From Providencia heimbachae ATCC 35613 (GTDB taxonomy: Bacteria > Pseudomonadota > Gammaproteobacteria > Enterobacterales > Enterobacteriaceae): DNA of 57,993 nt. Made by a program: the position numbers and the translations under genes. Of this stretch, positions 9,406 to 18,136 are shown piece by piece; position 1 is the stretch's first letter; each line of letters opens with the position of its first letter. A model generated the notes under the pieces. It worked only from the letters and a program-made list of their open reading frames with translations. It was not told where the DNA came from and did not search any database. The stretch is taken from positions 1 through 57,993 of the forward strand of contig NZ_LXEW01000052.1 of assembly GCF_001655055.1 (NCBI RefSeq). The letters are read 5' to 3'.

Positions 9406-9420
9406 TTGTTGTTACAACAA
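9406..9420. promoter_or_regulatory. 15-bp palindrome upstream of dld, candidate operator
   Basis: TTGTTGT-T-ACAACAA is a perfect 15-bp palindrome 50 bases before the dld start. GntR/FCD-type regulators of lactate genes bind TTGT/ACAA-type half sites, but here the half-site spacing does not match the usual three bases. No regulator gene is adjacent. Inference only. Confidence 0.35.
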
Positions 9421-9469
9421 ATAATGCACAACTCATAATAAACTTGAATTCGATTAAGAAGGCACACAA

Positions 9470-11212
9470 ATGAATGATGTAAAAAAACCTGAGAACCAAC
9501 GACTATTACTCACACTCAGGAACATCGTCGGCAAAAAAAACATCCTAACAGAACCGCATAAAACAGAACGTTACCGCAAAGGATTTCGTTCAGGTGTTGG
9601 CGATGCAATTGCGGTGGTTTTTCCAACCACATTACTAGAGCAATGGTATGTATTTAAGGCCTGCGTTGAAGCCGATAAAATTGTCTTGATGCAAGCGGCT
9701 AATACCGGTCTAACGGAAGGCTCAACGCCGAGCGGTTATGACTATGATCGCGATATTGTGATTATCAGTACGCTCAGATTAAACCAAATACAAGTCTTAC
9801 CGGAATTAAACCAAGTGGTTGCAATGCCGGGTAGTACCTTGTATGACCTAGAAAAAATTCTAAAACCACTCGGACGTGAACCGCATTCATTGATTGGCTC
9901 ATCTTGCATCGGCGCATCGGTCGTTGGTGGGATTTGCAATAGCTCCGGTGGGTCATTAGTGCGTCGTGGGCCTGCTTATACTGAGCTTGCACTCTATGGG
10001 CGAGTCAATGATGATGGCAAAGTTGAGTTAATTAACCATCTTGGCATTAACCTTGGTGATACCCCTGAAGAAATACTAACCAACTTAGAGAACCGAGGCT
10101 ATAGCAGCGAAGATGTTGAAGTGAGTGAAAAACTGGCTTCTGACCATGAGTATGCTGAGCGTGTTAGAGATGTGGATGCTGATTCACCTTCACGTTTTAA
10201 TGCGGATGAGCGCCGTTTATTTGAAGCCGCAGGTTGTGCGGGTAAATTAGCGGTTTTCGCGGTGCGATTAGATACCTTCCCGGCAGATAAGACAACACAA
10301 GTATTTTACATCGGTTCAAATAACCCGGATGTGTTGGAAGATATCCGTCGTCATATTTTAAGTGAATTTAAAAACTTACCGGTTGCTGGCGAATATATGC
10401 ATCGTGGTTGTTTCGATATTGCTGAAATTTACGGGAAAGACACATTCTTGATGATTGATAAGTTTGGCACCGATAAAATGCCAATGTTTTTTACCATCAA
10501 AGGGCGTATGGACGCAATTTTAAATAAGATCCCATTCTTACCATCCAATATCGTTGACCGCTCAATGCAATTACTCAGTAAATTATGGCCTTCTCACTTA
10601 CCGCCACGAATGAAGCAATTTCGTGATCGCTATGAACACCACTTAATGCTGAAAATGGCTGGTGACGGTATTGATGAAGCTAAAGTTTGGTTAAAATCTT
10701 TCTTTGCGAGTGCAGATGGTGGTTATTTTGAATGTACACCAGAAGAGGGTGCTAAAGCATTTTTACATCGCTTTGCGGCGGCGGGTTCTGCGGTACGTTA
10801 CCATGCGGTACACAATAAAGATGTTGAAGATGTATTGCCTTTGGATATTGCCCTTCGTCGTAATGACCGAAACTGGTTTGAAAAGTTACCCCCTGAAATT
10901 GAAGATTTACTCGTGCATAAGCTCTACTGTGGTCATTTTATGTGTCATGTTATGCACCAAGACTATGTCTTGAAAAAAGGGGTAGACCCTAAAGAGCTAA
11001 AAGAAAAAATGCTCGCATTACTTGATGAACGTGGTGCTCAGTATCCTGCAGAGCATAATGTTGGGCACCTATATAAGGCGCAACCTCAATTAAAATCATT
11101 TTATAAAGAAGCCGATCCAACCAATACCATGAACCCGGGATTAGGCAAGACAACAAAACGGAAAAATTGGGAAGGGGATTGTGGTTGCAGTAATCATTCG
11201 GGAGAGCATTAA
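9470..11212 (+). CDS. dld: Quinone-dependent D-lactate dehydrogenase
   Basis: Peripheral inner-membrane flavoenzyme that oxidises D-lactate to pyruvate and passes electrons to quinone. 580 residues (E. coli 571). The N-terminal FAD-binding PCMH domain covers roughly residues 30-210, with QAANTGLTEGSTPSGYDYDR and IGSSCIGASVVGGICNSSGG. The C-terminal domain carries the family membrane-binding region and ends in a Cys/His-containing tail (GDCGCSNHSGEH). ATG 9470 has GAAGG upstream. The gene stands alone between two terminators; a palindrome upstream may be an operator. In E. coli dld lies elsewhere, so its place between plaP and sbcB is a lineage difference. Confidence 0.95.
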   Translation: MNDVKKPENQRLLLTLRNIVGKKNILTEPHKTERYRKGFRSGVGDAIAVVFPTTLLEQWYVFKACVEADKIVLMQAANTGLTEGSTPSGYDYDRDIVIISTLRLNQIQVLPELNQVVAMPGSTLYDLEKILKPLGREPHSLIGSSCIGASVVGGICNSSGGSLVRRGPAYTELALYGRVNDDGKVELINHLGINLGDTPEEILTNLENRGYSSEDVEVSEKLASDHEYAERVRDVDADSPSRFNADERRLFEAAGCAGKLAVFAVRLDTFPADKTTQVFYIGSNNPDVLEDIRRHILSEFKNLPVAGEYMHRGCFDIAEIYGKDTFLMIDKFGTDKMPMFFTIKGRMDAILNKIPFLPSNIVDRSMQLLSKLWPSHLPPRMKQFRDRYEHHLMLKMAGDGIDEAKVWLKSFFASADGGYFECTPEEGAKAFLHRFAAAGSAVRYHAVHNKDVEDVLPLDIALRRNDRNWFEKLPPEIEDLLVHKLYCGHFMCHVMHQDYVLKKGVDPKELKEKMLALLDERGAQYPAEHNVGHLYKAQPQLKSFYKEADPTNTMNPGLGKTTKRKNWEGDCGCSNHSGEH

Positions 11213-11245
11213 TTATTTAGTTAATGATTTTTGAATGAAGAGAGT

Positions 11246-11279
11246 AAAAAGATGGACAGGCCTTCTGCCCATCTTTTTT
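11246..11279. terminator. Bidirectional terminator between dld and sbcB
   Basis: AAAGATGG (11248-11255) and CCATCTTT (11269-11276), with inner CAG/CTG, form a stem flanked by A's on the left and T's on the right, so it works for both convergent genes. Confidence 0.85.
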
Positions 11280-11284
11280 CATTT

Positions 11285-12712
11285 TTAACTGGCGAGTTCT
11301 GTCGCGTAATTAACTAAGGCTTTTAATTGTTGGCAACGTTTTTCATCGTGTTGATGTTCCGCCAATAAATATTGAATTTCTTGCATATATTCTGTTAGGC
11401 GAGCTTCACTAAAGTAATTTCGACGGTGTTGCAGCCAACGCTGCTGCTCTTCGTACGATAAAATCGTTGGAAAATTACGTGCTTTATAGCGAAAAAATAG
11501 CTCTTTCATGCGCTTATCTTCAAAGCTTAAATCTAAAGCAGGTAAATTCTGCGGGGATGTTTCGCGAATAATATCCATCGTTGAACGGTCTGAAGTACTA
11601 AAGAAACCGCTGTAGATTTGTGCATCCACATCATCAGAATTTTCATATTCAGGCGCAACACTGAATAATTCAATTAATTTATTGCGAATTTCTGGGGTTT
11701 TACGCAGGATTTCTAAATTCTGCATGCAGAGGTCGCGATCTAGCCCTGTTCGTTGAGCATCACTATCACGCAGTGTTTTTTCTGGCGCTAAAATTGGACA
11801 TTTATTGATATGGACAAGTTTTACAGGGACTGGCAATTCATCACCAAGTTCAGATTTTGGCGTGTAAAGGCGGGTGCGTAATTGTTGTGCATCTAACTCA
11901 ATTAACGGAGACATATCAGCAGATAGATCGCACATAATAACGGCATTCCGATTGTCAGGGTGCCATGCGAGTGGGGCGACTAAACTGACATAAGAACGCA
12001 ATGCACCAAACATACCTGAAACGTGGACAAGGGGAGTCATATCAACAATATCAATTAATTGACTAATTTTATTTTTATTTCTCAGCTGGTAAAAATAATC
12101 AAACATACGGGGTTGAGCTGCTTTGAGTAATTTTGCCATATTGATTGTTGCTAATACATCAGACATTGCATCATGGGCATTTTCATGGGCAACGCCGTTG
12201 GCTTTAGTTAAATGTTCTAGGCGCATACTCGGTAGACCATCGTCATTTTCAGGCCAAGTAATCCCTTCAGGGCGCAAAGCAAAACAAGCACGTAATGCAT
12301 CGAGTAAATCCCAACGTGAGTTTCCTTGCTGCCAGCTATATGCGTAGGGGTCATAAAAATTGCGATAAAAAATATTACGGGTGACTTCATCATCAAAACG
12401 AATATTGTTATAACCCATAATACAAGTGTTCGGGACAGTGAATGCTTTATGAATACGTTTTGCAAACTCAGCTTCATTAACCCCTTGAGCAAGGGCTATT
12501 TGCGGTGTAATACCTGTTATCATCACCGCTTCAGGTTGCGGAAGATAGTCATCTGAAGGAGCACAATAGAAAACTTCAGGCTCATCGATGATATTAAAAT
12601 CAAGGTCAGTCCGCACGCCTGCGAACTGGGCTGGCCTGTCAAGCGCGGGGCGTTTGCCGAAAGTCTCATAGTCATGAATAAAAAATGAGGGTTGTTTTTT
12701 ATTGTCTTGCAA
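11285..12712 (-). CDS. sbcB: Exodeoxyribonuclease I
   Basis: 3'-to-5' single-strand DNA exonuclease acting in recombination and mismatch repair. 475 residues, the E. coli size. The DEDDh exonuclease motif opens the protein (HDYETFGKRPALDRPAQFAG, catalytic Asp/Glu near residues 14 and 16), NIRFDDEVTRN is the second motif and HENAHDAMSDV near 180 gives the third. The SH3-like and C-terminal helical domains follow, with YKARNFPTILSYEEQQRW near the end. It is convergent with dld and in the same neighbourhood as plaP and tmaR, as in E. coli. Confidence 0.96.
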   Translation of the reverse strand: MQDNKKQPSFFIHDYETFGKRPALDRPAQFAGVRTDLDFNIIDEPEVFYCAPSDDYLPQPEAVMITGITPQIALAQGVNEAEFAKRIHKAFTVPNTCIMGYNNIRFDDEVTRNIFYRNFYDPYAYSWQQGNSRWDLLDALRACFALRPEGITWPENDDGLPSMRLEHLTKANGVAHENAHDAMSDVLATINMAKLLKAAQPRMFDYFYQLRNKNKISQLIDIVDMTPLVHVSGMFGALRSYVSLVAPLAWHPDNRNAVIMCDLSADMSPLIELDAQQLRTRLYTPKSELGDELPVPVKLVHINKCPILAPEKTLRDSDAQRTGLDRDLCMQNLEILRKTPEIRNKLIELFSVAPEYENSDDVDAQIYSGFFSTSDRSTMDIIRETSPQNLPALDLSFEDKRMKELFFRYKARNFPTILSYEEQQRWLQHRRNYFSEARLTEYMQEIQYLLAEHQHDEKRCQQLKALVNYATELAS

Positions 12713-12978
12713 CGTTATTCACCGTTTAATTTATGTTTTATCGCGAGAGAAGTGGATATTTTTGACAGCATATTCACTGTGTTACTTATCAATAATACCT
12801 TATCCGTAAGGAAAGCTAAACCTGACAAAATGAAGCTTGAGATGATTAAAAATTGAGATGTTAGCTATTTCTATTGTTAGAATGGATATAAATCTATTTT
12901 ATAGGATGGTGGATATGATGATAATTATGATAACCGCTCAGATAACGAATTAGGTGATCTGCATCTCAAATAGAATTT

Positions 12979-12990
12979 GTTAACGTTAAC
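12979..12990. promoter_or_regulatory. Operator-like palindrome O-left of the sugar permease
   Basis: GTTAACGTTAAC is a perfect 12-bp palindrome of the kind bound by LacI-family repressors. A near copy with one changed base lies 63 bases downstream (13042-13053), about six helical turns, so looping is possible. Confidence 0.55.
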
Positions 12991-12993
12991 ATT

Positions 12994-13009
12994 TGTGAGT
13001 AACATCACA
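12994..13009 (+). promoter_or_regulatory. Perfect CRP-cAMP site upstream of the sugar permease
   Basis: TGTGA-GTAACA-TCACA matches the CRP core consensus without error. Its centre (13001.5) is about 41.5 bases before the left edge of the second operator, where a start site served by the -10-like TTAATA (13031-13036) would fall: the class II geometry. Confidence 0.75.
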
Positions 13010-13041
13010 AGTATAAGTCAAATTTCTAGTTTAATAACCAT

Positions 13042-13053
13042 GTTAACCTTAAC
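13042..13053. promoter_or_regulatory. Operator-like repeat O-right at the predicted start site of the sugar permease
   Basis: GTTAACCTTAAC, a one-base variant of the palindrome at 12979-12990. It overlaps the start site predicted from the CRP site and TTAATA box, as lacO1 does. Confidence 0.5.
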
Positions 13054-13087
13054 ATTTCATCATTATGAATACGCCAGCGGATGAAAT

Positions 13088-14344
13088 ATGAATAGTGAAT
13101 CAAAAAAATATTATGCATCACTAAGTGCATTGCTGTTTTTTTTCTTTTTCACGTGGTCATCAACATTTTCAGTAGTTGCAATATGGCTACGTAAATATGT
13201 CGGCCTAGAGGGAACGGATACAGGGATTATTTTTTCTTTTATTTCTATTGTTGCCCTGTGTGCACAACCGGTTTATGGATTTTTACAAGACAAGTTAGGT
13301 CTGCGTAAGAATCTTTTACTCTATATTGCCATTTTACTGATTTGTTCTGGCCCTTTTTTTATGGTGTTCGGTAGCTTATTAAAATGGAATGTGGTGATTG
13401 GTAGCTTTATTGGCGGACTATTTATTGGGATGACATTCCATGCAGGAATTGGCGTTCTTGAGTCTTATACCGAAAGAGTCAGTCGTCTGCGCGATTTCGA
13501 GTATGGCAAAGCAAGAATGTGGGGCTCTTTAGGTTGGGCTGCCGCGACTTTTTTTGCTGGCCGTAATATAAATATTAACCCTAATTATAATTTTATTATG
13601 GCAACGATATCCGGTGTCATATTTTTAATTATCTTACTGCGACTAAAAACAGCTAAAACAGATGCTTATAATAGTCTTGAGCATGGTAATCCGTCAGGAA
13701 TTACCATCTCAGATGCTTTGCAATTATTCTCATTACCGCGGTTTTGGGCTCTCATTTTATTTGTTCTCGGGGTTTGTATTTATAGTGTGTATGATCAGCA
13801 GTTTATGGTCTATTTTGCTCACCAGTTTACAGATGAAGCAATGGGCAATGAGATGTATGGTTATCTCAATTCATTGCAAGTATTCCTAGAAGCGGGTGGC
13901 ATGTTTTTAGCGCCATTTATTGTTAATAAAATTGGGGCTAAAAATGGCTTACTTTTCGCCAGCAGTGTAATGGCAATCCGCATTATTGGTTCGGGATTAG
14001 TCGAAGGTCCAATCTTGATATCGGCAATGAAGTTATTGCATGCTGTCGAGTTACCAATACTGTTGATCGCTATTTTTAAATATAACAGTCGACATTTTGA
14101 TAAGCGTTTATCATCAACATTATATTTAGTCGGTTTTAGTTGTATCACATCCGTTGTTGCGAGTATTTTATCGCCATTGGCTGGTTGGGGTTATGATAAA
14201 ATTGGTTTTGCAAATACTTACTTAATTATGGGCTCGTTTGTGGTACTAACCACCTTTTTATCTGTGTTCTGTTTGCGTAGCGATAAAATAGAGAGTCTTG
14301 AAAACAGTCAAAATAATACAGATAATCTGATCACTAAAGCTTAA
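13088..14344 (+). CDS. LacY/RafB/CscB-type oligosaccharide:proton symporter
   Basis: 418-residue, 12-helix MFS transporter of the oligosaccharide:H+ symporter family. Residues that couple sugar and proton in LacY are present: Glu in SYTERVSRLRDFEYG (LacY Glu126 region), Arg in YGKARMWGSLGW (Arg144), Arg in AIRIIGSG (Arg302), and His and Glu in MKLLHAVELP (His322, Glu325). The Glu269 equivalent sits in SLQVFLEAGGMF, as in the sucrose permease CscB, so a sucrose- or raffinose-type substrate is possible. No glycosidase or repressor gene is adjacent. The promoter region has a perfect CRP site between two matching operators. Family secure; substrate unknown. Confidence 0.85.
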   Translation: MNSESKKYYASLSALLFFFFFTWSSTFSVVAIWLRKYVGLEGTDTGIIFSFISIVALCAQPVYGFLQDKLGLRKNLLLYIAILLICSGPFFMVFGSLLKWNVVIGSFIGGLFIGMTFHAGIGVLESYTERVSRLRDFEYGKARMWGSLGWAAATFFAGRNININPNYNFIMATISGVIFLIILLRLKTAKTDAYNSLEHGNPSGITISDALQLFSLPRFWALILFVLGVCIYSVYDQQFMVYFAHQFTDEAMGNEMYGYLNSLQVFLEAGGMFLAPFIVNKIGAKNGLLFASSVMAIRIIGSGLVEGPILISAMKLLHAVELPILLIAIFKYNSRHFDKRLSSTLYLVGFSCITSVVASILSPLAGWGYDKIGFANTYLIMGSFVVLTTFLSVFCLRSDKIESLENSQNNTDNLITKA

Positions 14345-14509
14345 CGAGAAGGTTCTAAGTTCAGTTTATTTACTACCAACAAGCCGATAAGTTAAAGTAT
14401 GAAGTGTATAAATCAATAAATATACGAAACTGACTTGTAACATGATGCAGTTAGAAGGTATTGTGTTAATAGTTAATTTGTTTTGAATATTTAATAGAGG
14501 GTTTTAATC

Positions 14510-14842
14510 ATGGACAACGCTAGCAAGCCGTCTTTCCAAAATGTCCTGGAATTTGTGCGTATGTTTCGCCGTAAAAACAAGATCCGCCGTGAAATTACGG
14601 ATAATGAAAAGAAAATTCGTGATAACCAAAAGCGCGTTTTATTACTTGATAACCTGAGTGAATACATTAAGCCGGGTATGTCAATTGATGATATTCAGGC
14701 GATCATTGCAAATATGCGTAGTGACTATGATGACCGCGTTGATGATTACATTATTAAAAATGCGGAACTCTCTAAAGAGCGTCGTGATATCTCTAAAAAA
14801 TTAAAAGAGATGGGCGAATTACCACGTATTGACGTTAAGTAA
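14510..14842 (+). CDS. tmaR: Pole-localizer protein TmaR (YeeX, DUF496)
   Basis: 110-residue, highly charged, coiled-coil protein that in E. coli clusters at the pole and sequesters PTS enzyme I, so regulating sugar uptake. It is nearly colinear with E. coli Yee[37 protein letters not shown] and [25 protein letters not shown] precedes ATG 14510. It has its own terminator. The same sbcB-plaP-yeeX neighbourhood is seen in E. coli. Confidence 0.94.
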   Translation: MDNASKPSFQNVLEFVRMFRRKNKIRREITDNEKKIRDNQKRVLLLDNLSEYIKPGMSIDDIQAIIANMRSDYDDRVDDYIIKNAELSKERRDISKKLKEMGELPRIDVK

Positions 14843-14864
14843 TCTTTTAGAGATTAAACATTTT

Positions 14865-14890
14865 AAGCCGAGCTTGTCTCGGCTTTTTTG
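14865..14890 (+). terminator. Rho-independent terminator of tmaR
   Basis: AAGCCGAG (14865-14872) pairs with CTCGGCTT (14878-14885), followed by T's. On the minus strand it has few T's, so it mainly serves tmaR. Confidence 0.88.
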
Positions 14891-14904
14891 TTTCTGCTCT
14901 ACCA

Positions 14905-15594
14905 TCAAATAATAATCGTTTTGACCTGCTTGATTAAGGCGTTTGCTAACCTTTCCATATCCACTGCATCAATAAAACCCATCGTGACCGCCGCTGCAAC
15001 GAGATCACCTTGCTGATTAAAAACAGGGCACGAAATGGACTGTGCTCCGGGTATTCCTTCTGTTGGCGTATAACGAATGGCATAACCCTGATTAATGATA
15101 GTATCAAGTTCTTGAGATGAAAAAGGGTGTTGTGTTAATTGCTTGTCAAAAGCGCAATAGATAAGTCCAGCGGCACTTTTTTCTAAAGGAAGAGGGGTGT
15201 TAGGTAAAAAATCGATATCTACATTTTTAAAACTACGGTTATATTTTACCAAAGATATTGTTTTTCCAAGCCTTGACGCAACACCCGTAGAGACATTTTG
15301 CTCATCACGAAAATTAATTAAGCTATTATTAATAACTTCAATATAAGATTTTTCAGGTTCAACAAAGCTGGATAAAAGTAGGATATTACGACCAAGCCCA
15401 TAGCGGCTAGTTTGTGTATCTTGGTAGAGCATTTGTGTCCGGCAAAGAGAGACAAGATATTTATGCAAGCGGCTTTTTGATATTTCACAGCCTTTAGAGA
15501 TATCCGCAGCGCGAGCAATCCCACCATTTTGAGCAATAAAATTCAGAATATTAATTGCAATATCAACAGAATTAACACCTTGCAGTGTAGACAT
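14905..15594 (-). CDS. IclR-family transcriptional regulator
   Basis: 229 residues, a little short for the family. An N-terminal winged helix-turn-helix occupies about residues 8-65 (ARAADISKGCEISKSRLHKY), followed by the GAF-like effector domain with LPLEKSAAGLIYCAF, EGIPGAQSISCPVFNQQGDL and VAAAVTMGFIDA. ATG 15594 has GAGG eight bases upstream. It is divergent from the molybdoenzyme operon, with about 200 bp between, so it most likely controls that operon and itself. IclR proteins usually sense small organic acids or aromatic compounds, which hints at the substrate class of the enzyme. I do not recognise a named orthologue. Confidence 0.85.
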   Translation of the reverse strand: MSTLQGVNSVDIAINILNFIAQNGGIARAADISKGCEISKSRLHKYLVSLCRTQMLYQDTQTSRYGLGRNILLLSSFVEPEKSYIEVINNSLINFRDEQNVSTGVASRLGKTISLVKYNRSFKNVDIDFLPNTPLPLEKSAAGLIYCAFDKQLTQHPFSSQELDTIINQGYAIRYTPTEGIPGAQSISCPVFNQQGDLVAAAVTMGFIDAVDMERLANALIKQVKTIII

Positions 15595-15722
15595 AAATAA
15601 ACCTCACATTAACAATGGTAATAATTTTACCACGAGTTACCTATTGCAGCTAACAACTGCCAAAACACTGCTGCTTAACCCTAAAGGAGTAGTGCAATTA
15701 TACCCACTAATAGCGTGTTGCT

Positions 15723-15736
15723 TTGATATGCCTCAG
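15723..15736 (+). promoter_or_regulatory. Weak FNR-like site upstream of the molybdoenzyme operon
   Basis: TTGAT-ATGC-CTCAG matches the first FNR half-site fully and the second in three of five positions (consensus TTGAT-N4-ATCAA). It lies about 75 bases before the chosen start codon. Placement is reasonable for an anaerobic operon, but the match is weak. Confidence 0.25.
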
Positions 15737-15802
15737 GTTAACTATTTATGAATGGAGTATATGTATAGTGAACTTTTAAAGGCAATGTCGAGGTTTACTA
15801 TA

Positions 15803-18133
15803 ATGAAAATAACAAATGAGTTCCGCTTAAGGCGTCGAACTTTACTGAAAGGGCTTGGTGTTGTTGGGTTAGCAACAATTGCACCATGCTCTTTTGCCCA
15901 AGTGAATAATAATCAGCCGCTTCCAAGAGTGAGATTAAAGCTATCAGACTACAAAACATTTCGTTCAACCTGTGCAATGGAATGTTTGCATTGCAACCTC
16001 ACGGCTTATACCTATCAAGGTAAATTAATGAAGATACAAGCCACAGAGGGTTTCAATGTTAAATGTTGTCTTAGAGGGATGAGTCGAACAAAATGGGTTT
16101 ATCATGATCAACGGATCACCACGCCATTATTACGAGTCGGGGAAAAAGGTGACGCTAACTTTAAACCTATTAGTTGGGATGAAGCACTCGACTTAATCGA
16201 ACAAAATATCAGAGAAACCATCACTAAATATGGTAACGAAGGGCTTTTTATTTCAACTCATGCTGGCAATATGGATTCAATCAAAAATGATATGGGTAAA
16301 GCCTTTTTTGATTATCTAGGTGGGTCGACAAAACAAGCCGGTTCATTGTGTTGCTCAGCAGTAACCGCTGCGATGATCCCCATGGTTGGGTTACGTTATG
16401 CCGACACGAGGGATACGATAGCCGATAGCCGCTATATCCTGTGTTGGGGAAACAACCCCGCCGTCACGATGCAAGCCTACTTTAAAAATTATAATCAAGC
16501 GCGTAAAAATGGCGCTCGACTTGTTGTTATCGACCCGCGGTTTAATGAGACAGCCGCAAAAGCAGATGAATGGATCCCTATCATTCCCGGTACAGATACC
16601 GCATTAGCATTAGGAATGATTAAAATTATTATTGAAGAAAACTATATTGATGAAGATTTTTTAAGGGCGCATACAGGAGCGGTTTATTTAGTTGATCAAA
16701 ACCAGCAACAAATTAGACAAAATGAGGATGATAAAGAGAGTTATCTGGTATTCGATACGCTAACACAGAAACTAGTTCGTCATGATTCCACGGGGGTTAA
16801 AGCTGCACTTTTTCAACATGAATTGCCCCCAGAACTTGGTTATACAACGGTATTTGAACAAATCTATCGTCAAGCGAAGGCGTGGGATGTTAACCGTGTG
16901 AGTCAGGAAACGGATATCCCGGTTGAAACTATTGTTCGCTTAGCCCGTGATTACGCTTCAATTACGCCATCGATGATCGTGCAAAATATGTCTGGCGCAC
17001 AGCGCACTGAGCACGGTACCTACGTTGCTGCAAGTCAATTTTATCTCGCCTTATTAACCGGAAATATAGGTAAACGCGGAGCGGGAATATGCGATGCAGG
17101 TGGGGCAAAGCAAATGGCTAAATTTAGCCCAATCGTACCTCCAGCGCCAAATGCAAAAAATATAACCCCGATTCCGGTTTCAAAAGTGGGTGACTATATT
17201 GTCAATGATAAGCCGCATCCGATTAATTTTTGGTGGATCATGACGATGGGGGTTATGACCCAGTTACCAAACACTAATAAAGTCCGTGAGGCTTTGAAGA
17301 AAGTCCCATTTGTGGTTGTTGCCGATAACCTAATGAGTTCAACCGCGTTATATGCAGATTTAGTCCTTCCTGTGACCACTATCTTTGAAGATACCAGCTT
17401 AATGGCAGGGGTACGCAGCCAGTACGTGCAATTAATGGAAAAAGCGGTTGAACCGGTGGGTGAAGCTAAGCCTGATTATTGGATTTTTGCCCGTCTTGCT
17501 GAGCGTTTCGGTTTTGGTGAGGTATTTAATCAACCAATTGAACATTATATTGATGCTTGTTTAGAAGGTTCTGGTATTACCCGCCAGATGTTAGAAAAAG
17601 GCCCAGTAAGGCCAGTTGAGGGGGATTGGATCCCATTTAAAGATGGCATATTTAGAACCCCAACTAAAAAAGCACACTTCTTTATTGAGGAATGGCAAAA
17701 GAAAAACTTTTCCCCAGTTGTTGCTTATTATCAAGTGACTGAATCGATAAAAGGCTCGCCTGAACTGGCGCAGAAATATCCATTAATGGCAGTACAGCGC
17801 AAGCTAGCACGCAGTATTCACTCCAGCCATGGTATGAATGAGTGGATACTCGAAGTGCAGCGTAACCAGCCGAATGTACTTATTCATCCTGAAGATGCTA
17901 AACAACGAGGCATCAATGATGGTGAATGGGCAATTGCATTTAATGATCGTGGTGAACATCGTGCAATAGCCGTTGTCACTACGCACATAAAGAAAGGGGT
18001 TGTCTCTTTAGATAATGGCTGGTGGGAGCAACAAGGTGGTAGCAGTAGTCATGTCACTAATGACCAAGTCGAGCATCTAGGGACAGGCCATTGCTGTAAT
18101 AGCACCTTGGTTGATGTGAGAAGGGAGGTATAA
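15803..18133 (+). CDS. DMSO-reductase-family molybdopterin oxidoreductase, catalytic subunit (substrate unknown)
   Basis: About 776 residues. A twin-arginine signal (RRRTLLKG, residues 10-17, then a hydrophobic stretch to SFA) predicts folded export to the periplasm. An N-terminal [4Fe-4S] motif follows: C57-x3-C61-x2-C64 and C88/C89 in KCCLRGMSR. The molybdopterin domains follow, with WGNNPAVTMQAY, VVIDPRFNETAAKADEWIPI and PGTDTALALGMIKIII, and a C-terminal dinucleotide-binding domain to the end. The metal-ligand segment reads GSLCCSAVTAAM (183-185), so Cys or Ser could bind Mo. ATG 15803 is chosen over 15752 because GAGG precedes it and it gives a normal signal-peptide length. It is co-transcribed with the B and C subunits. 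It does not fit DmsA, TtrA, PhsA or BisC closely; substrate unassigned. Confidence 0.85.
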   Translation: MKITNEFRLRRRTLLKGLGVVGLATIAPCSFAQVNNNQPLPRVRLKLSDYKTFRSTCAMECLHCNLTAYTYQGKLMKIQATEGFNVKCCLRGMSRTKWVYHDQRITTPLLRVGEKGDANFKPISWDEALDLIEQNIRETITKYGNEGLFISTHAGNMDSIKNDMGKAFFDYLGGSTKQAGSLCCSAVTAAMIPMVGLRYADTRDTIADSRYILCWGNNPAVTMQAYFKNYNQARKNGARLVVIDPRFNETAAKADEWIPIIPGTDTALALGMIKIIIEENYIDEDFLRAHTGAVYLVDQNQQQIRQNEDDKESYLVFDTLTQKLVRHDSTGVKAALFQHELPPELGYTTVFEQIYRQAKAWDVNRVSQETDIPVETIVRLARDYASITPSMIVQNMSGAQRTEHGTYVAASQFYLALLTGNIGKRGAGICDAGGAKQMAKFSPIVPPAPNAKNITPIPVSKVGDYIVNDKPHPINFWWIMTMGVMTQLPNTNKVREALKKVPFVVVADNLMSSTALYADLVLPVTTIFEDTSLMAGVRSQYVQLMEKAVEPVGEAKPDYWIFARLAERFGFGEVFNQPIEHYIDACLEGSGITRQMLEKGPVRPVEGDWIPFKDGIFRTPTKKAHFFIEEWQKKNFSPVVAYYQVTESIKGSPELAQKYPLMAVQRKLARSIHSSHGMNEWILEVQRNQPNVLIHPEDAKQRGINDGEWAIAFNDRGEHRAIAVVTTHIKKGVVSLDNGWWEQQGGSSSHVTNDQVEHLGTGHCCNSTLVDVRREV

Positions 18134-18136
18134 GCC

